Shown: positions 1-7,611 of the stretch, in pieces
How the letters are laid out: each line of letters begins with the position of its first letter
How positions within the stretch are numbered: the first letter of the stretch is position 1
IMG/VR virus record: IMGVR_UViG_3300012936_000175
Location: 1 to 23,446 of that record
DNA: 23,446 nucleotides
Source of the DNA: a virus
Direction: 5' to 3' (one strand)
Made by a program: the position numbers and the translations under genes
Notes under the pieces: generated by a model
What the model was told of the DNA's origin: nothing
The model's database searches: none
Seen by the model: the letters and a program-made list of their open reading frames with translations, nothing else

Positions 1-362
1 CTATTAATGCGTTAGACGCACACATTAGTCATGAAGAAAAATCCGACGTAGTTTATACAGTTCACTGGGGCTATGCCGGTACAGAAGGCGAGCATGCTGC
101 TTCTAGCATTGGTACGTTTTCACTTGAATTTGATAAAGATAATTTTATTGAATATGCAGATTTAAAAGAAAGTGATGTTATAGGTTGGCTAGAAGCTGGC
201 TTAGATGTTGCTGTAATGAAAGAAAACTTAAAAAATCAAATAGATCTTTTAAAAACACCAATAAGTAAAACCTATTCTGCTCCATTTGCTGAAATAGAAA
301 CAGAAATAGAAACAGAAACAGAAACAGAAACAGAAACAGAAACAGAAGAAGGAGGAGAATAA
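1..362 (+). CDS. Small conserved phage protein (DUF7936-like), 5' partial, with Glu-Thr repeat tail
   Basis: An open frame enters from the left edge (first full codon at base 3) and stops with TAA at 360-362, giving 119 visible residues. The body carries 'VVYTVHWGYAGTEGEHAAS', then an 'F(I)EYADLKESDVIGWLE' stretch and a short helical region. I recognise this layout as a small beta-rich protein common in marine phages (DUF7936 type) whose function is not known; that match is from memory. The C terminus departs from the family: nine Glu-Ile/Glu-Thr dipeptides encoded by a hexanucleotide repeat, then EEGGE. It lies upstream of the packaging genes on the same strand. The start codon is outside the window. 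The reading frame is certain; the family call is moderately sure. Confidence 0.75.
   Translation, partial: INALDAHISHEEKSDVVYTVHWGYAGTEGEHAASSIGTFSLEFDKDNFIEYADLKESDVIGWLEAGLDVAVMKENLKNQIDLLKTPISKTYSAPFAEIETEIETETETETETETEEGGE
291..344 (+). repeat. In-frame GAA-ACA hexanucleotide repeat, 9 units
   Basis: Nine consecutive 6-base units (GAAATA or GAAACA; the last six are identical GAAACA) encode alternating Glu and Ile/Thr at the C terminus of the upstream protein. Because the unit is 6 bases, slippage would change the number of dipeptides without shifting the frame. The resulting tail is acidic and probably unstructured. Confidence 0.95.
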
Positions 363-380
363 TAATAATAATAAATATAA

Positions 381-412
381 TTTAATAATTTAATAATTTA
401 ATAATTTAAACC
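381..412 (+). repeat. TTTAATAA 8-bp tandem repeat in the leader of the next gene
   Basis: Three exact copies of TTTAATAA (381-388, 389-396, 397-404) and a diverged fourth (TTTAAACC, 405-412) run directly into the ATG at 413. Together with the preceding 'aataataataataaatataa' they fill the whole 50-base gap between two genes. No Shine-Dalgarno sequence is present. The run could be an A/T-rich translation enhancer, part of a promoter, or simply slippage product; the sequence alone does not decide. Confidence 0.85.
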
Positions 413-673
413 ATGAGTAAAGAAAACAAAATAACCGAAGAAGAATTAAAAAACCTACAAGAATTAGTTGGAAAACTTAATAGCGCTTCTACGCAATTAG
501 GTAGCATTGAAATGCAAAAACACCAGTTACTACATGCTTCACAAACTTTGCAGTCAGATATGGCGGAAATGCAAAAAGCTTTAGAAGAAACATACGGCAA
601 AGTATCTGTTAATATTCAAGATGGAACTTATAAAGAAATGCCTGAAGATGTAGAGCCAGAAATAATAGGATAA
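413..673 (+). CDS. Small coiled-coil protein (prefoldin-like heptads), function unknown
   Basis: 86 residues, acidic. Residues ~8-65 are strongly helical with heptad spacing of Leu/Met/Ile (around 'ELKNLQELVGKLNSAS' and 'QTLQSDMAEMQKALEETYG'), so a coiled coil is predicted. It ends in a short beta-like piece, 'GKVSVNIQDGTYKE', and an acidic tail. Small proteins of this type, with a conserved G-IE-QK core and a YG-V-I--G ending, recur in marine phage genomes (from memory). The role is unknown; a chaperone-like or assembly-accessory role is only a guess from the prefoldin-like look. The ATG follows the A/T repeat leader, has no Shine-Dalgarno, and is the only reasonable start. Four bases separate it from the next gene. 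Confidence 0.8.
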   Translation: MSKENKITEEELKNLQELVGKLNSASTQLGSIEMQKHQLLHASQTLQSDMAEMQKALEETYGKVSVNIQDGTYKEMPEDVEPEIIG

Positions 674-677
674 GATC

Positions 678-896
678 ATGTCGTTGGTAAGAAAAATTAG
701 TATAGGTAAAGACTATAAAAATGATGCAATGCACTACTCTGTTGGCCAAGAAGTATATGGCGGACATACAATTTGTGATATTGTTGAAAAAGATGATAAG
801 TTTTCTATTTATATTAAAAAAAATAAAGAAGTATTACCTTGGAAAGATTTTAATAAAAATATGGCTATAGCGGTTGAATATAATTTAGAATATTAA
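678..896 (+). CDS. Conserved 72-residue phage protein, function unknown
   Basis: 72 residues, mainly beta-strand in character: 'MSLVRKISIGKDYKNDAMHY', a 'VGQEVYGG' turn, then alternating hydrophobic strands and 'LPWKDFNKNMAIAVEYNLEY'. The ISIG-DYKN-AMHY opening and W-K-F-N ending look like a small family seen next to terminase genes in Bacteroidota phages (recognised from memory, no function assigned there). Its TAA overlaps the ATG of the next gene by one base (TAATG at 894-898), which suggests translational coupling. No catalytic motif is visible. Confidence 0.75.
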   Translation: MSLVRKISIGKDYKNDAMHYSVGQEVYGGHTICDIVEKDDKFSIYIKKNKEVLPWKDFNKNMAIAVEYNLEY

Positions 897-1498
897 TGCA
901 AAGTATATTTAACTTTATAGTTAAACCTAAAAACGAACGTTACGATAATAAAAAATATATTGATGGTAAAGAATTACTTTTAAATACAGAAATTTTTCAC
1001 CATCAATATGTTAGTCGTACGGGTATAGTTTTAGCTATTCCTAGAGAAAATAATACCAATATAAAAGTTAATGATGAAGTTATTGTTCATCATAATGTTT
1101 TTAGAAGATGGTATGATCAATATGGTAAAGAAAAAAATACAAAAAGTTTTTATAAAGAAAATGAGTATTTTGTTCAACCAGATCAAATATATTTGTATAA
1201 AAGGAATAATAAATGGCATGCGCCAGATGGCTATTGTTTTATAAAACCAATTGTATCTAATGATATATTTTCTAATGAAAAAGAAATACCTTTTAAAGGT
1301 ATTATAAAATATGTTGATAAAAAACTTAAAGATATACAAAAAGAAGATTTAGTTGGTTTTACACCCAGCAGTGAATATGAATTTATTGTTGACGGTGAAA
1401 GATTATATAGAGTATTAACTAATTCAGTATCTATTAAGTATGAACGTCAAGGAAACGAAGAAGAATATAATCCAAGCTGGGCAGAAGGCAGTCGATGA
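896..1498 (+). CDS. Putative co-chaperonin (GroES/Cpn10)-like protein with two barrel-like halves
   Basis: 200 residues. The first half contains 'RTGIVLAIP', then 'IKVNDEVIVHHNVFRRWYD'. This matches the GroES-type beta-barrel pattern (G-V-A-I ... K-V-x-D-x-V). The second half repeats it: 'FKGIIKYVDKKLKDIQKEDL' and then 'VGFTPSSEYEFIVDGERLYR', a second strand-turn-strand barrel. Between them lies a conserved 'EYFVQPDQIYLYKRNNKW' and 'DGYCFIKPI'. GroES family proteins are ~95 residues, so two copies would explain the length. Phage-encoded co-chaperonins (T4 gp31 is the known case) help GroEL fold capsid proteins, which would fit the position beside the head genes. The fold is my inference from pattern; no GroES mobile-loop signature is certain. 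The last 59 bases overlap the next gene in another frame, and the stop is TGA. Confidence 0.6.
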   Translation: MQSIFNFIVKPKNERYDNKKYIDGKELLLNTEIFHHQYVSRTGIVLAIPRENNTNIKVNDEVIVHHNVFRRWYDQYGKEKNTKSFYKENEYFVQPDQIYLYKRNNKWHAPDGYCFIKPIVSNDIFSNEKEIPFKGIIKYVDKKLKDIQKEDLVGFTPSSEYEFIVDGERLYRVLTNSVSIKYERQGNEEEYNPSWAEGSR

Positions 1499-1712
1499 GT
1501 TAATAAAGGTTGCAAAAGAACCTATTGTTGATTCAGAAGAAGATGTTGCGGCAGATAGATTAAAAAACGCGGCAGCAACAAAAAAATTAGCTATATTTGA
1601 TGCTTTTGAAATATTAAATCGTATAGAGACCGAAAAAGCGTTATTAGAGGGAACTACTGTTGATAAAAAAGAAAATACTTTTAAAGGTTTTGCAGAAAAA
1701 AGATCTAAGTAA
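1440..1712 (+). CDS. Candidate terminase small subunit (unconfirmed); 90-residue protein
   Basis: 90 residues, highly charged and almost entirely helical, with the core 'AADRLKNAAATKKLAIFDAF' followed by 'EILNRIETE'. It starts inside the previous gene (59-base overlap, different frame). The residues encoded in the overlap ('IIQAGQKAVDELI' region) look like part of the conserved protein, so the early ATG is preferred; no later Met exists. Its TAA overlaps the terminase ATG by one base (TAATG at 1710-1714). Size, helical character and position directly 5' of the large terminase gene suggest the small subunit that recognises phage DNA, but no DNA-binding motif can be pointed to. An accessory protein of unknown role is the alternative. 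Confidence 0.65.
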   Translation: MNVKETKKNIIQAGQKAVDELIKVAKEPIVDSEEDVAADRLKNAAATKKLAIFDAFEILNRIETEKALLEGTTVDKKENTFKGFAEKRSK

Positions 1713-3922
1713 TGTATCAACAAACTTTATATAAGGTTATAGAGCCTATAAAAATAAATACTATAAAACGTCTTAATAAAGCAAAAAAATGGAAATATGG
1801 ATACAATAAAGAGCATGATGTTATCGTTATATCAAAAAATGGTCAAATTGGTGAAGTATATGAAATCCAAAATTTACGGATAGCTTTACCAAAGGCTGCA
1901 AATGTTTTTAAAGGTAATAATAAATGGGAAGTGCAGCAATACCCAAAAGAGCTGCAAAAATTAAAAAGTATATTTGATTGGAAAGATTTACCAGTTGAAT
2001 TTCAAAATAAGTGGCATGGTTATATTGATAAAGAATTCACCAAACGCGATGAAGGCTATTGGTTTTATAATAAAGATAATCCTACTTATATTACTGGCAC
2101 TCATTATATGTACTTGCAGTGGACCAAGATTGATGTTGGGAAACCAGAGTTTAGAGAAGCAAACAGACTATTCTTTATATTCTGGGAAGCTTGCAAAGCA
2201 GATACAAGATGTTATGGAATGTGCTACCTTAAAAATAGACGGAGTGGCTTTTCATTCATGGCATCAGCAGAGACTGTTAACCAAGCTACCATCTCTTCAG
2301 ACGCTAGGTTTGGAATATTATCAAAATCAGGTGCTGACGCAAAAAAAATGTTTACTGACAAAGTTGTACCAATATCCGTTAACTACCCGTTCTTTTTTAA
2401 ACCAATACAAGATGGAATGGATAGACCAAAAACAGAATTGGCATATAGAGTTCCCGCAAGTAAATTTACAAGAAAAAAAATAATTACAAACCAAAAAACC
2501 CAAGAGCTTCAAGGATTAGATACAACTATTGACTGGAAAAATACAGGTGATAATAGTTATGATGGTGAAAAATTAGCGTTGCTAGTACATGATGAAGCAG
2601 GTAAATGGGAAAGACCAGAAAATATATTAAATAACTGGCGTGTAACTAAAACTACATTAAGACTGGGATCTAGAGTTATAGGTAAGTGCATGATGGGCTC
2701 AACAAGTAATTCATTAGATAAAGGTGGAGGAAACTTTAAAAAACTATATAATGACTCAGATGTTACAAAAAGAAACCGCAATGGACAGACTCGCTCGGGA
2801 TTATATAGTTTGTTCATACCTATGGAATGGAACTACGAGGGATTCATTGATTCTTATGGATTACCTGTATTCAATACACCCTCAAAACCAATCGAGGACA
2901 ATTACAAAGAGCTTATTGACGTCGGAGTTATTGAACACTGGGAAAATGAAGTTGAAGGTTTAAAAGGAGATCAAGACGCATTAAATGAATTTTACAGACA
3001 ATTTCCGAGAACTGAAGAACATGCTTTCAGAGATGAAACTCGCAATAGCATATTTAATCTTGCTAAGATTTACGAACAGATTGACTACAATGAAGAAGCT
3101 AGACATTCTAGTGTTACGACTCGTGGAAATTTTTCGTGGCAAGCAGGGATCAAAGATACAAAAGTAGAATTTATACCTAATTTAGAAGGTAGATTTAATA
3201 TAAGTTGGGTGCCTGATAGAAATTTACAAAATAAAGTAGTTATTAAAAATGGAATTAAATATCCCGGTAATGAGCATGTTGGAGCTTTTGGTTGTGATAG
3301 TTATGATATATCCGGCACAACAGATGGTAAAGGATCTAAAGGATCTTTGCACGGCCTTACAAAGTTTAGCATGGAAAATGCTCCACCAAACAGATTTTTT
3401 TTAGAATATATTGCAAGACCACAAACAGCCGAAATATTTTTTGAAGATGTTTTAATGGCGTTAGTATTTTACGGTATGCCATTGCTTGCAGAAAATAATA
3501 AACCTCGGTTATTATATTATTTAAAAAGAAGAGGCTATAGAGGTTATTCAATGAATAGGCCTGATAAAGTTTGGAATAGGCTATCTGTAGCAGAAAAAGA
3601 AATAGGTGGTATACCAAACTCAAGTGAAGATATAAGGCAAGCGCATGCAGCTGCAATTGAAAGTTACATTAATACTTATGTTGGCGAAAAAGAAGATGGT
3701 AACTATGGAGATATGTATTTTAATATAACATTAGGTGATTGGGCTAAATTTGATATAAATAAAAGAACAAAATTTGACGCGGCAATAAGTTCTGGCTTAG
3801 CTATTATGGCTTGTAATAAAAATAGATACACACCGCGATCAACTATTGAATTAAAAGATAAAGTTAATTTTAGTTTTGCTAAATATAACAATAAAGGAAA
3901 TATTTCAAAAATAATACGATAA
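1712..3922 (+). CDS. terL: Large terminase subunit (packaging ATPase and nuclease)
   Basis: 736 residues, in the size range of the long terminases of crAss-like phages. It would drive ATP-dependent DNA translocation into the prohead and cut the concatemer. N-terminal ATPase domain: a Walker-A-like motif at 174-181 (K-N-R-R-S-G-F-S) that lacks the usual Gly-Lys-Ser/Thr; Walker B 'LALLVHDEAG' with D294 and E295; and a coupling-like 'GSTSNSLDKGGG' soon after. C-terminal nuclease (RNase H fold expected): candidate acidic residues in 'GCDSYD' (D529, D532), in 'TLGDWAKFD' (D676) and in 'FDAAISSG' (D689). The conserved 'GYWFYNKDNPTYITGTHYMY' segment precedes the ATPase. Starts within the TAA of the upstream gene and ends immediately before the portal ATG. 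Codons look less A/T-biased at roughly 2100-3120 than in the 3' third. Confidence 0.9.
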   Translation: MYQQTLYKVIEPIKINTIKRLNKAKKWKYGYNKEHDVIVISKNGQIGEVYEIQNLRIALPKAANVFKGNNKWEVQQYPKELQKLKSIFDWKDLPVEFQNKWHGYIDKEFTKRDEGYWFYNKDNPTYITGTHYMYLQWTKIDVGKPEFREANRLFFIFWEACKADTRCYGMCYLKNRRSGFSFMASAETVNQATISSDARFGILSKSGADAKKMFTDKVVPISVNYPFFFKPIQDGMDRPKTELAYRVPASKFTRKKIITNQKTQELQGLDTTIDWKNTGDNSYDGEKLALLVHDEAGKWERPENILNNWRVTKTTLRLGSRVIGKCMMGSTSNSLDKGGGNFKKLYNDSDVTKRNRNGQTRSGLYSLFIPMEWNYEGFIDSYGLPVFNTPSKPIEDNYKELIDVGVIEHWENEVEGLKGDQDALNEFYRQFPRTEEHAFRDETRNSIFNLAKIYEQIDYNEEARHSSVTTRGNFSWQAGIKDTKVEFIPNLEGRFNISWVPDRNLQNKVVIKNGIKYPGNEHVGAFGCDSYDISGTTDGKGSKGSLHGLTKFSMENAPPNRFFLEYIARPQTAEIFFEDVLMALVFYGMPLLAENNKPRLLYYLKRRGYRGYSMNRPDKVWNRLSVAEKEIGGIPNSSEDIRQAHAAAIESYINTYVGEKEDGNYGDMYFNITLGDWAKFDINKRTKFDAAISSGLAIMACNKNRYTPRSTIELKDKVNFSFAKYNNKGNISKIIR

Positions 3923-6340
3923 ATGGCTAAAGTAATAAAAAAAGGCATTTTTCCAAGTCAAGCTGTAAGCGACGTTGAGAAAGCTAGTGAACAATATGGT
4001 TTAGAAGTTGCCAACGCTATAGAATCAGAATGGTTTAGAAAAGACGGATCAGACGCGCGTTACTTTGCAAATAGAGATCAATTTCATAGATTAAGGCTAT
4101 ATGCAAGAGGTGAACAAAGTGTAGAAAAATATAAAAATGAATTATCAATTAATGGTGATTTATCATATTTAAATTTAGATTGGAAGCCAATACCTATTAT
4201 ACCTAAGTTTGTAGATATAGTTGTTAATGGTATACAAGAAAGAACTTATAATTTAAAAGCATATTCAGTTGATAGTGTTGCTTCAGAAGCAAGAACAAAC
4301 TATGTTAAAAGCTATTTAGAGGACATGCGTTTATTTGAGTTTAAACAAAATGTAGAAGCTCAAACCGGTTTAAATACATTTAATAATGACCCAAACAATT
4401 TACCGGAATCTGAAGATGAATTAGAGTTACATATGCAGTTAAACTATAAACAAAGTATAGAAATTGCACAAGAACAAGCTTTAACAAATGTATTTGATTT
4501 AAATAAATATCATTTGCTTAAAAAAAGATTAGATTATGATACAACTGTATTAGGTATATCTTGCGTTAAAAATAGTTTTAATACTGCTGAAGGAATAAAA
4601 ATTGATTATGTTGATCCAGCTGATATAATATATTCATATACAGAATCTCCATATTTTGATGATATATATTATGTAGGTGAAATAAAAAGATTAACAATAC
4701 CAGAACTTAAAAAACAATTCCCTGAATTAACCGATGAAGATATAATAAAGATAGAAGGATATGGTTCAGGAACTTTAAAACTACGTAATAAGTTTTCAAC
4801 AGTTGATGCAACTGATAATAATTATGTTTATGTTTTATTTTTTGAATATAAAACTTTTGAAAATCAAGTTTATAAAATAAAAGAAGGCAGCAGTGGTTAT
4901 GAAAAAGCATTAAAAAAAGATGATGGGTTTAATCCTCCTCCGGCAAGTGATCCTAGATTTAAAAAGGTAAATAGGGCTATAGAAGTTTTATATGAAGGAG
5001 CAAAAATTGTAGGTCATGGGCAAGTATTAAAATGGAAAAAATGTGTTAATATGACTAGGCCTAAGTCTGATATTACAAAAGTACAAATGAGCTATAACAT
5101 TGTAGCTCCAAGAATATATAAAGGAAAGCCTGAATCTTTAGTTAGTAGAATGACCTCTTTTGCTGACATGATTCAAATAACGCATTTAAAACTACAACAA
5201 GTTCTTTCAAGATTGGTACCAGACGGTGTGTATTTAGATGCGGACGGCCTTGCTGAAGTGGATTTAGGTAATGGTACAAATTACAATCCACAAGAAGCGT
5301 TGAATATGTATTTTCAAACTGGTAGTATTATTGGTAGATCAATGACGCAAGACGGTGATATAAATCCAGGTAGAGTGCCTATTCAAGAACTACAATCATC
5401 AGGAGGTAATAATAAAATAGCTAGTTTAATTAATAGTTATAATTATTATTTACAAATGATGAGAGATGTAACTGGATTAAATGAAGCAAGAGACGGTAGT
5501 ACGCCAGATAAAAATGCTTTAGTTGGTTTACAAAAAATGGCTGCAGCAAATAGTAATACAGCTACAAGACATATATTGCAAGGAGGTTTATATTTAACTT
5601 TAAAAACAGCTGAAGCTGTATCATTAAGAATAGCTGATGTATTAGAATATTCTAATACTAATAATCAATTTATGCAATCTTTAGGTAAGTTTAATGTTGG
5701 TAATTTAAATGAAATTACAGAATTACATACACATGATTTTGGAATATTTTTAGAGTTAACACCTGATGCAGAAGAAAAACAACTTCTTGAAAACAATATT
5801 CAAATGGCTATTCAACAACAACAAATAAACCTTGAAGATGCAATTGATGTTAGAGAAGTTAGAAATTTAAAACTTGCTAATCAATTATTAAAAGTAAGAA
5901 GAAAAAGAAAACAACAACTTGATCAGCAATTGCAACAGCAAAATATACAAGCACAATCTGAAGCTAATGCCCAATCATCACAAGCAGCAGCTGCGGCAGA
6001 AATTCAAAAGCAACAAGGTGTTGCAGAAAGTAAAGTACAAATTGCACAAGCACAATCTCAATTTGATATACAAAAATTAGAAAGAGAAGCCGCAATCAAA
6101 AAAGAATTAATGCAATTTGAATTTGATTTAAATATGCAGCTTAAAGAAGCTGAGTCAAATGTAATTAATAATAAAGAGAAGTTTAAAGAAGATCGTAAAG
6201 ATAAACGAACAAAAATTCAAGCTTCTCAACAAAGTGAATTAATAGAACAAAGAAAAACAGGTAAACCACCTAAAAACTTTGAATCCGCAGGTATGGATAA
6301 CTTAGGTGGATTTGGATTAGAGCAATTTGATCCAAGATAA
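3923..6340 (+). CDS. Portal protein
   Basis: 805 residues directly after the terminase with zero intergenic bases. The portal is the dodecameric ring at the head vertex through which DNA is pumped. An N-terminal alpha/beta region ('FVDIVVNGIQERTYNLKAYS' near residue 100) is followed by a middle region with 'VDPADIIYSY' and a long helical stem/crown region ('MMRDVTGLNEARDGSTPDKN'). Residues ~610-780 form a very long Gln/Glu/Lys/Ala-rich coiled coil before a Gly-rich end, 'GGFGLEQFDPR'. The length and position match the ~800-residue portals of crAss-like phages; typical T7-like portals are ~530 residues. The identification rests on synteny and these patterns. Confidence 0.85.
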   Translation: MAKVIKKGIFPSQAVSDVEKASEQYGLEVANAIESEWFRKDGSDARYFANRDQFHRLRLYARGEQSVEKYKNELSINGDLSYLNLDWKPIPIIPKFVDIVVNGIQERTYNLKAYSVDSVASEARTNYVKSYLEDMRLFEFKQNVEAQTGLNTFNNDPNNLPESEDELELHMQLNYKQSIEIAQEQALTNVFDLNKYHLLKKRLDYDTTVLGISCVKNSFNTAEGIKIDYVDPADIIYSYTESPYFDDIYYVGEIKRLTIPELKKQFPELTDEDIIKIEGYGSGTLKLRNKFSTVDATDNNYVYVLFFEYKTFENQVYKIKEGSSGYEKALKKDDGFNPPPASDPRFKKVNRAIEVLYEGAKIVGHGQVLKWKKCVNMTRPKSDITKVQMSYNIVAPRIYKGKPESLVSRMTSFADMIQITHLKLQQVLSRLVPDGVYLDADGLAEVDLGNGTNYNPQEALNMYFQTGSIIGRSMTQDGDINPGRVPIQELQSSGGNNKIASLINSYNYYLQMMRDVTGLNEARDGSTPDKNALVGLQKMAAANSNTATRHILQGGLYLTLKTAEAVSLRIADVLEYSNTNNQFMQSLGKFNVGNLNEITELHTHDFGIFLELTPDAEEKQLLENNIQMAIQQQQINLEDAIDVREVRNLKLANQLLKVRRKRKQQLDQQLQQQNIQAQSEANAQSSQAAAAAEIQKQQGVAESKVQIAQAQSQFDIQKLEREAAIKKELMQFEFDLNMQLKEAESNVINNKEKFKEDRKDKRTKIQASQQSELIEQRKTGKPPKNFESAGMDNLGGFGLEQFDPR

Positions 6341-6369
6341 ATTTTTAAATAATTATATAATATTTTATT

Positions 6370-7590
6370 ATGGCAGAAAAAATTAAAGCTAAAGTTGTAG
6401 AGACTGAAGAAAAGTCTATGCAAGAAAAAGAACAAGAAATACAAAAAGATTCTAATTTTGATGAAGAATCTGGAATGTATAAAGTAGATTTAACAAAAAT
6501 TAAAGAAGAAACCAATGCCGTTCAAGAACAAGAAGCAAAAGATGGCGTGTTACGCGGAAGCAGCGAGAATGAAGAAGATGGGGAAAAAACCGAAGTGGAA
6601 TTGCAAAACGTACGCGAAGAAGAAGAAATAGAACCAATATTAGAAGAAATAATCGATGAAACAGATACAACTGACGAGGCAGGAGTGGCTGAAAGCGATG
6701 AAACTACCAACCCCACACCGGAACAAGAAGAAATATTACAGGAAGAAAAAACACAAGAACCTGTAAATTTACCAGAAAATATTCAAGACTTAGTAAAGTT
6801 TATGAATGAAACTGGTGGAAGCATAGAAGATTATGCAAGATTAAATGCAGATTATAGTAATGTAGATGAAGATACGTTGTTAAGAGAATACTATAAGCAA
6901 ACAAAACCACATCTTAGTTATGATGAAATATCTTTTTTAATGGAAGATAACTTTGATTATGATGAAGAAATAGATGAATCAAGAGATGTTAAAAGAAAAA
7001 AATTAGCTCGTAAAGAAGCGATTGCAAGCGCTAAAGACTTTTTGACAGGATTGAAGGATCAGTATTACAAAGAAGTCAAGTTGGGTTCTAAGTTACTACC
7101 TGAACAGCAAAAAGCAATAGACTTTTTCAATCGTTATAATAATGAGCAAAAACAAGCTGAAGAATTATTACAGAAGCAAACTACACATTTTGCAAAAGAA
7201 ACTAGTAAAGTTTTTAACAATGAATTTAAAGGTTTTAATTTTAATGTTGGAGACAAGAAATACAGGTTTAATATAAAAGATGTTAATAAAGTAAAATCAC
7301 AGAATATATCAAGTGTCTTTGATAAATTTGTTAATCAGGACTCGCTCCTAACCAACTCTACTGATTTTCATAAAGCTTTATTTACTGCTTCTAATCCTGA
7401 TTCAATAGCAAATCATTTTTATCAACAAGGTAAAGCGGATGCAATTAAACAAATGACGGCAGACGCTAAAAATATTGACATGGATCCTCGCAAAACTGCT
7501 GATGGCTTTGTTAATGCCGGTGGAATGAAAGTGAGAGTTATTTCAGGCGATAATCTTTCAGATTCAAGATTAAAACTAAAAAATTATTAA
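6370..7590 (+). CDS. Candidate scaffolding protein (acidic head assembly protein)
   Basis: 406 residues between portal and major capsid genes, the usual place for a scaffold. Residues ~1-135 are extremely acidic and low in complexity (runs such as 'REEEEIEPILEEIIDETD'). Next comes an ordered part beginning 'LPENIQDLVKFMNETGGS' and including 'REYYKQTKPHLSYDEISFLM', then a basic/helical stretch (~200-300) and a C-terminal part ending 'VRVISGDNLSDSRLKLKNY'. Scaffold proteins are typically helical, acidic and placed exactly here, but they have little sequence conservation, so this is inference. A structural head protein that stays in the virion is the alternative. The bases for the acidic segment (about 6541-6720) look clearly richer in G and C than the flanks. 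It has a 29-base A/T-only leader without Shine-Dalgarno. Confidence 0.65.
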   Translation: MAEKIKAKVVETEEKSMQEKEQEIQKDSNFDEESGMYKVDLTKIKEETNAVQEQEAKDGVLRGSSENEEDGEKTEVELQNVREEEEIEPILEEIIDETDTTDEAGVAESDETTNPTPEQEEILQEEKTQEPVNLPENIQDLVKFMNETGGSIEDYARLNADYSNVDEDTLLREYYKQTKPHLSYDEISFLMEDNFDYDEEIDESRDVKRKKLARKEAIASAKDFLTGLKDQYYKEVKLGSKLLPEQQKAIDFFNRYNNEQKQAEELLQKQTTHFAKETSKVFNNEFKGFNFNVGDKKYRFNIKDVNKVKSQNISSVFDKFVNQDSLLTNSTDFHKALFTASNPDSIANHFYQQGKADAIKQMTADAKNIDMDPRKTADGFVNAGGMKVRVISGDNLSDSRLKLKNY

Positions 7591-7611
7591 ACTAAAAAAA
7601 ATTAATTTAAA

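Noticed and set aside
291-412. CRISPR-like or integration-site repeats
   Set aside because: The units are 6 and 8 bases long, contiguous, and without spacers, so they are simple tandem repeats.
1424-1723. Antisense open frames such as this 99-residue one
   Set aside because: It mirrors the conserved + strand helical gene; antisense frames here are Phe/Ile/Leu-rich shadows of A/T-rich coding DNA.
1974-2483. A 169-residue + strand open frame inside the terminase gene
   Set aside because: It lies wholly within the terminase ATPase region in another frame. Its product has no recognisable pattern, while the terminase frame shows Walker B and other motifs through the same bases.
6341-6369. TATAAT at 6356-6361 as a promoter -10 box
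   Set aside because: Such strings are expected by chance in this A/T-rich DNA, no partner -35 is visible, and the Bacteroidota-type TAnnTTTG box is absent.
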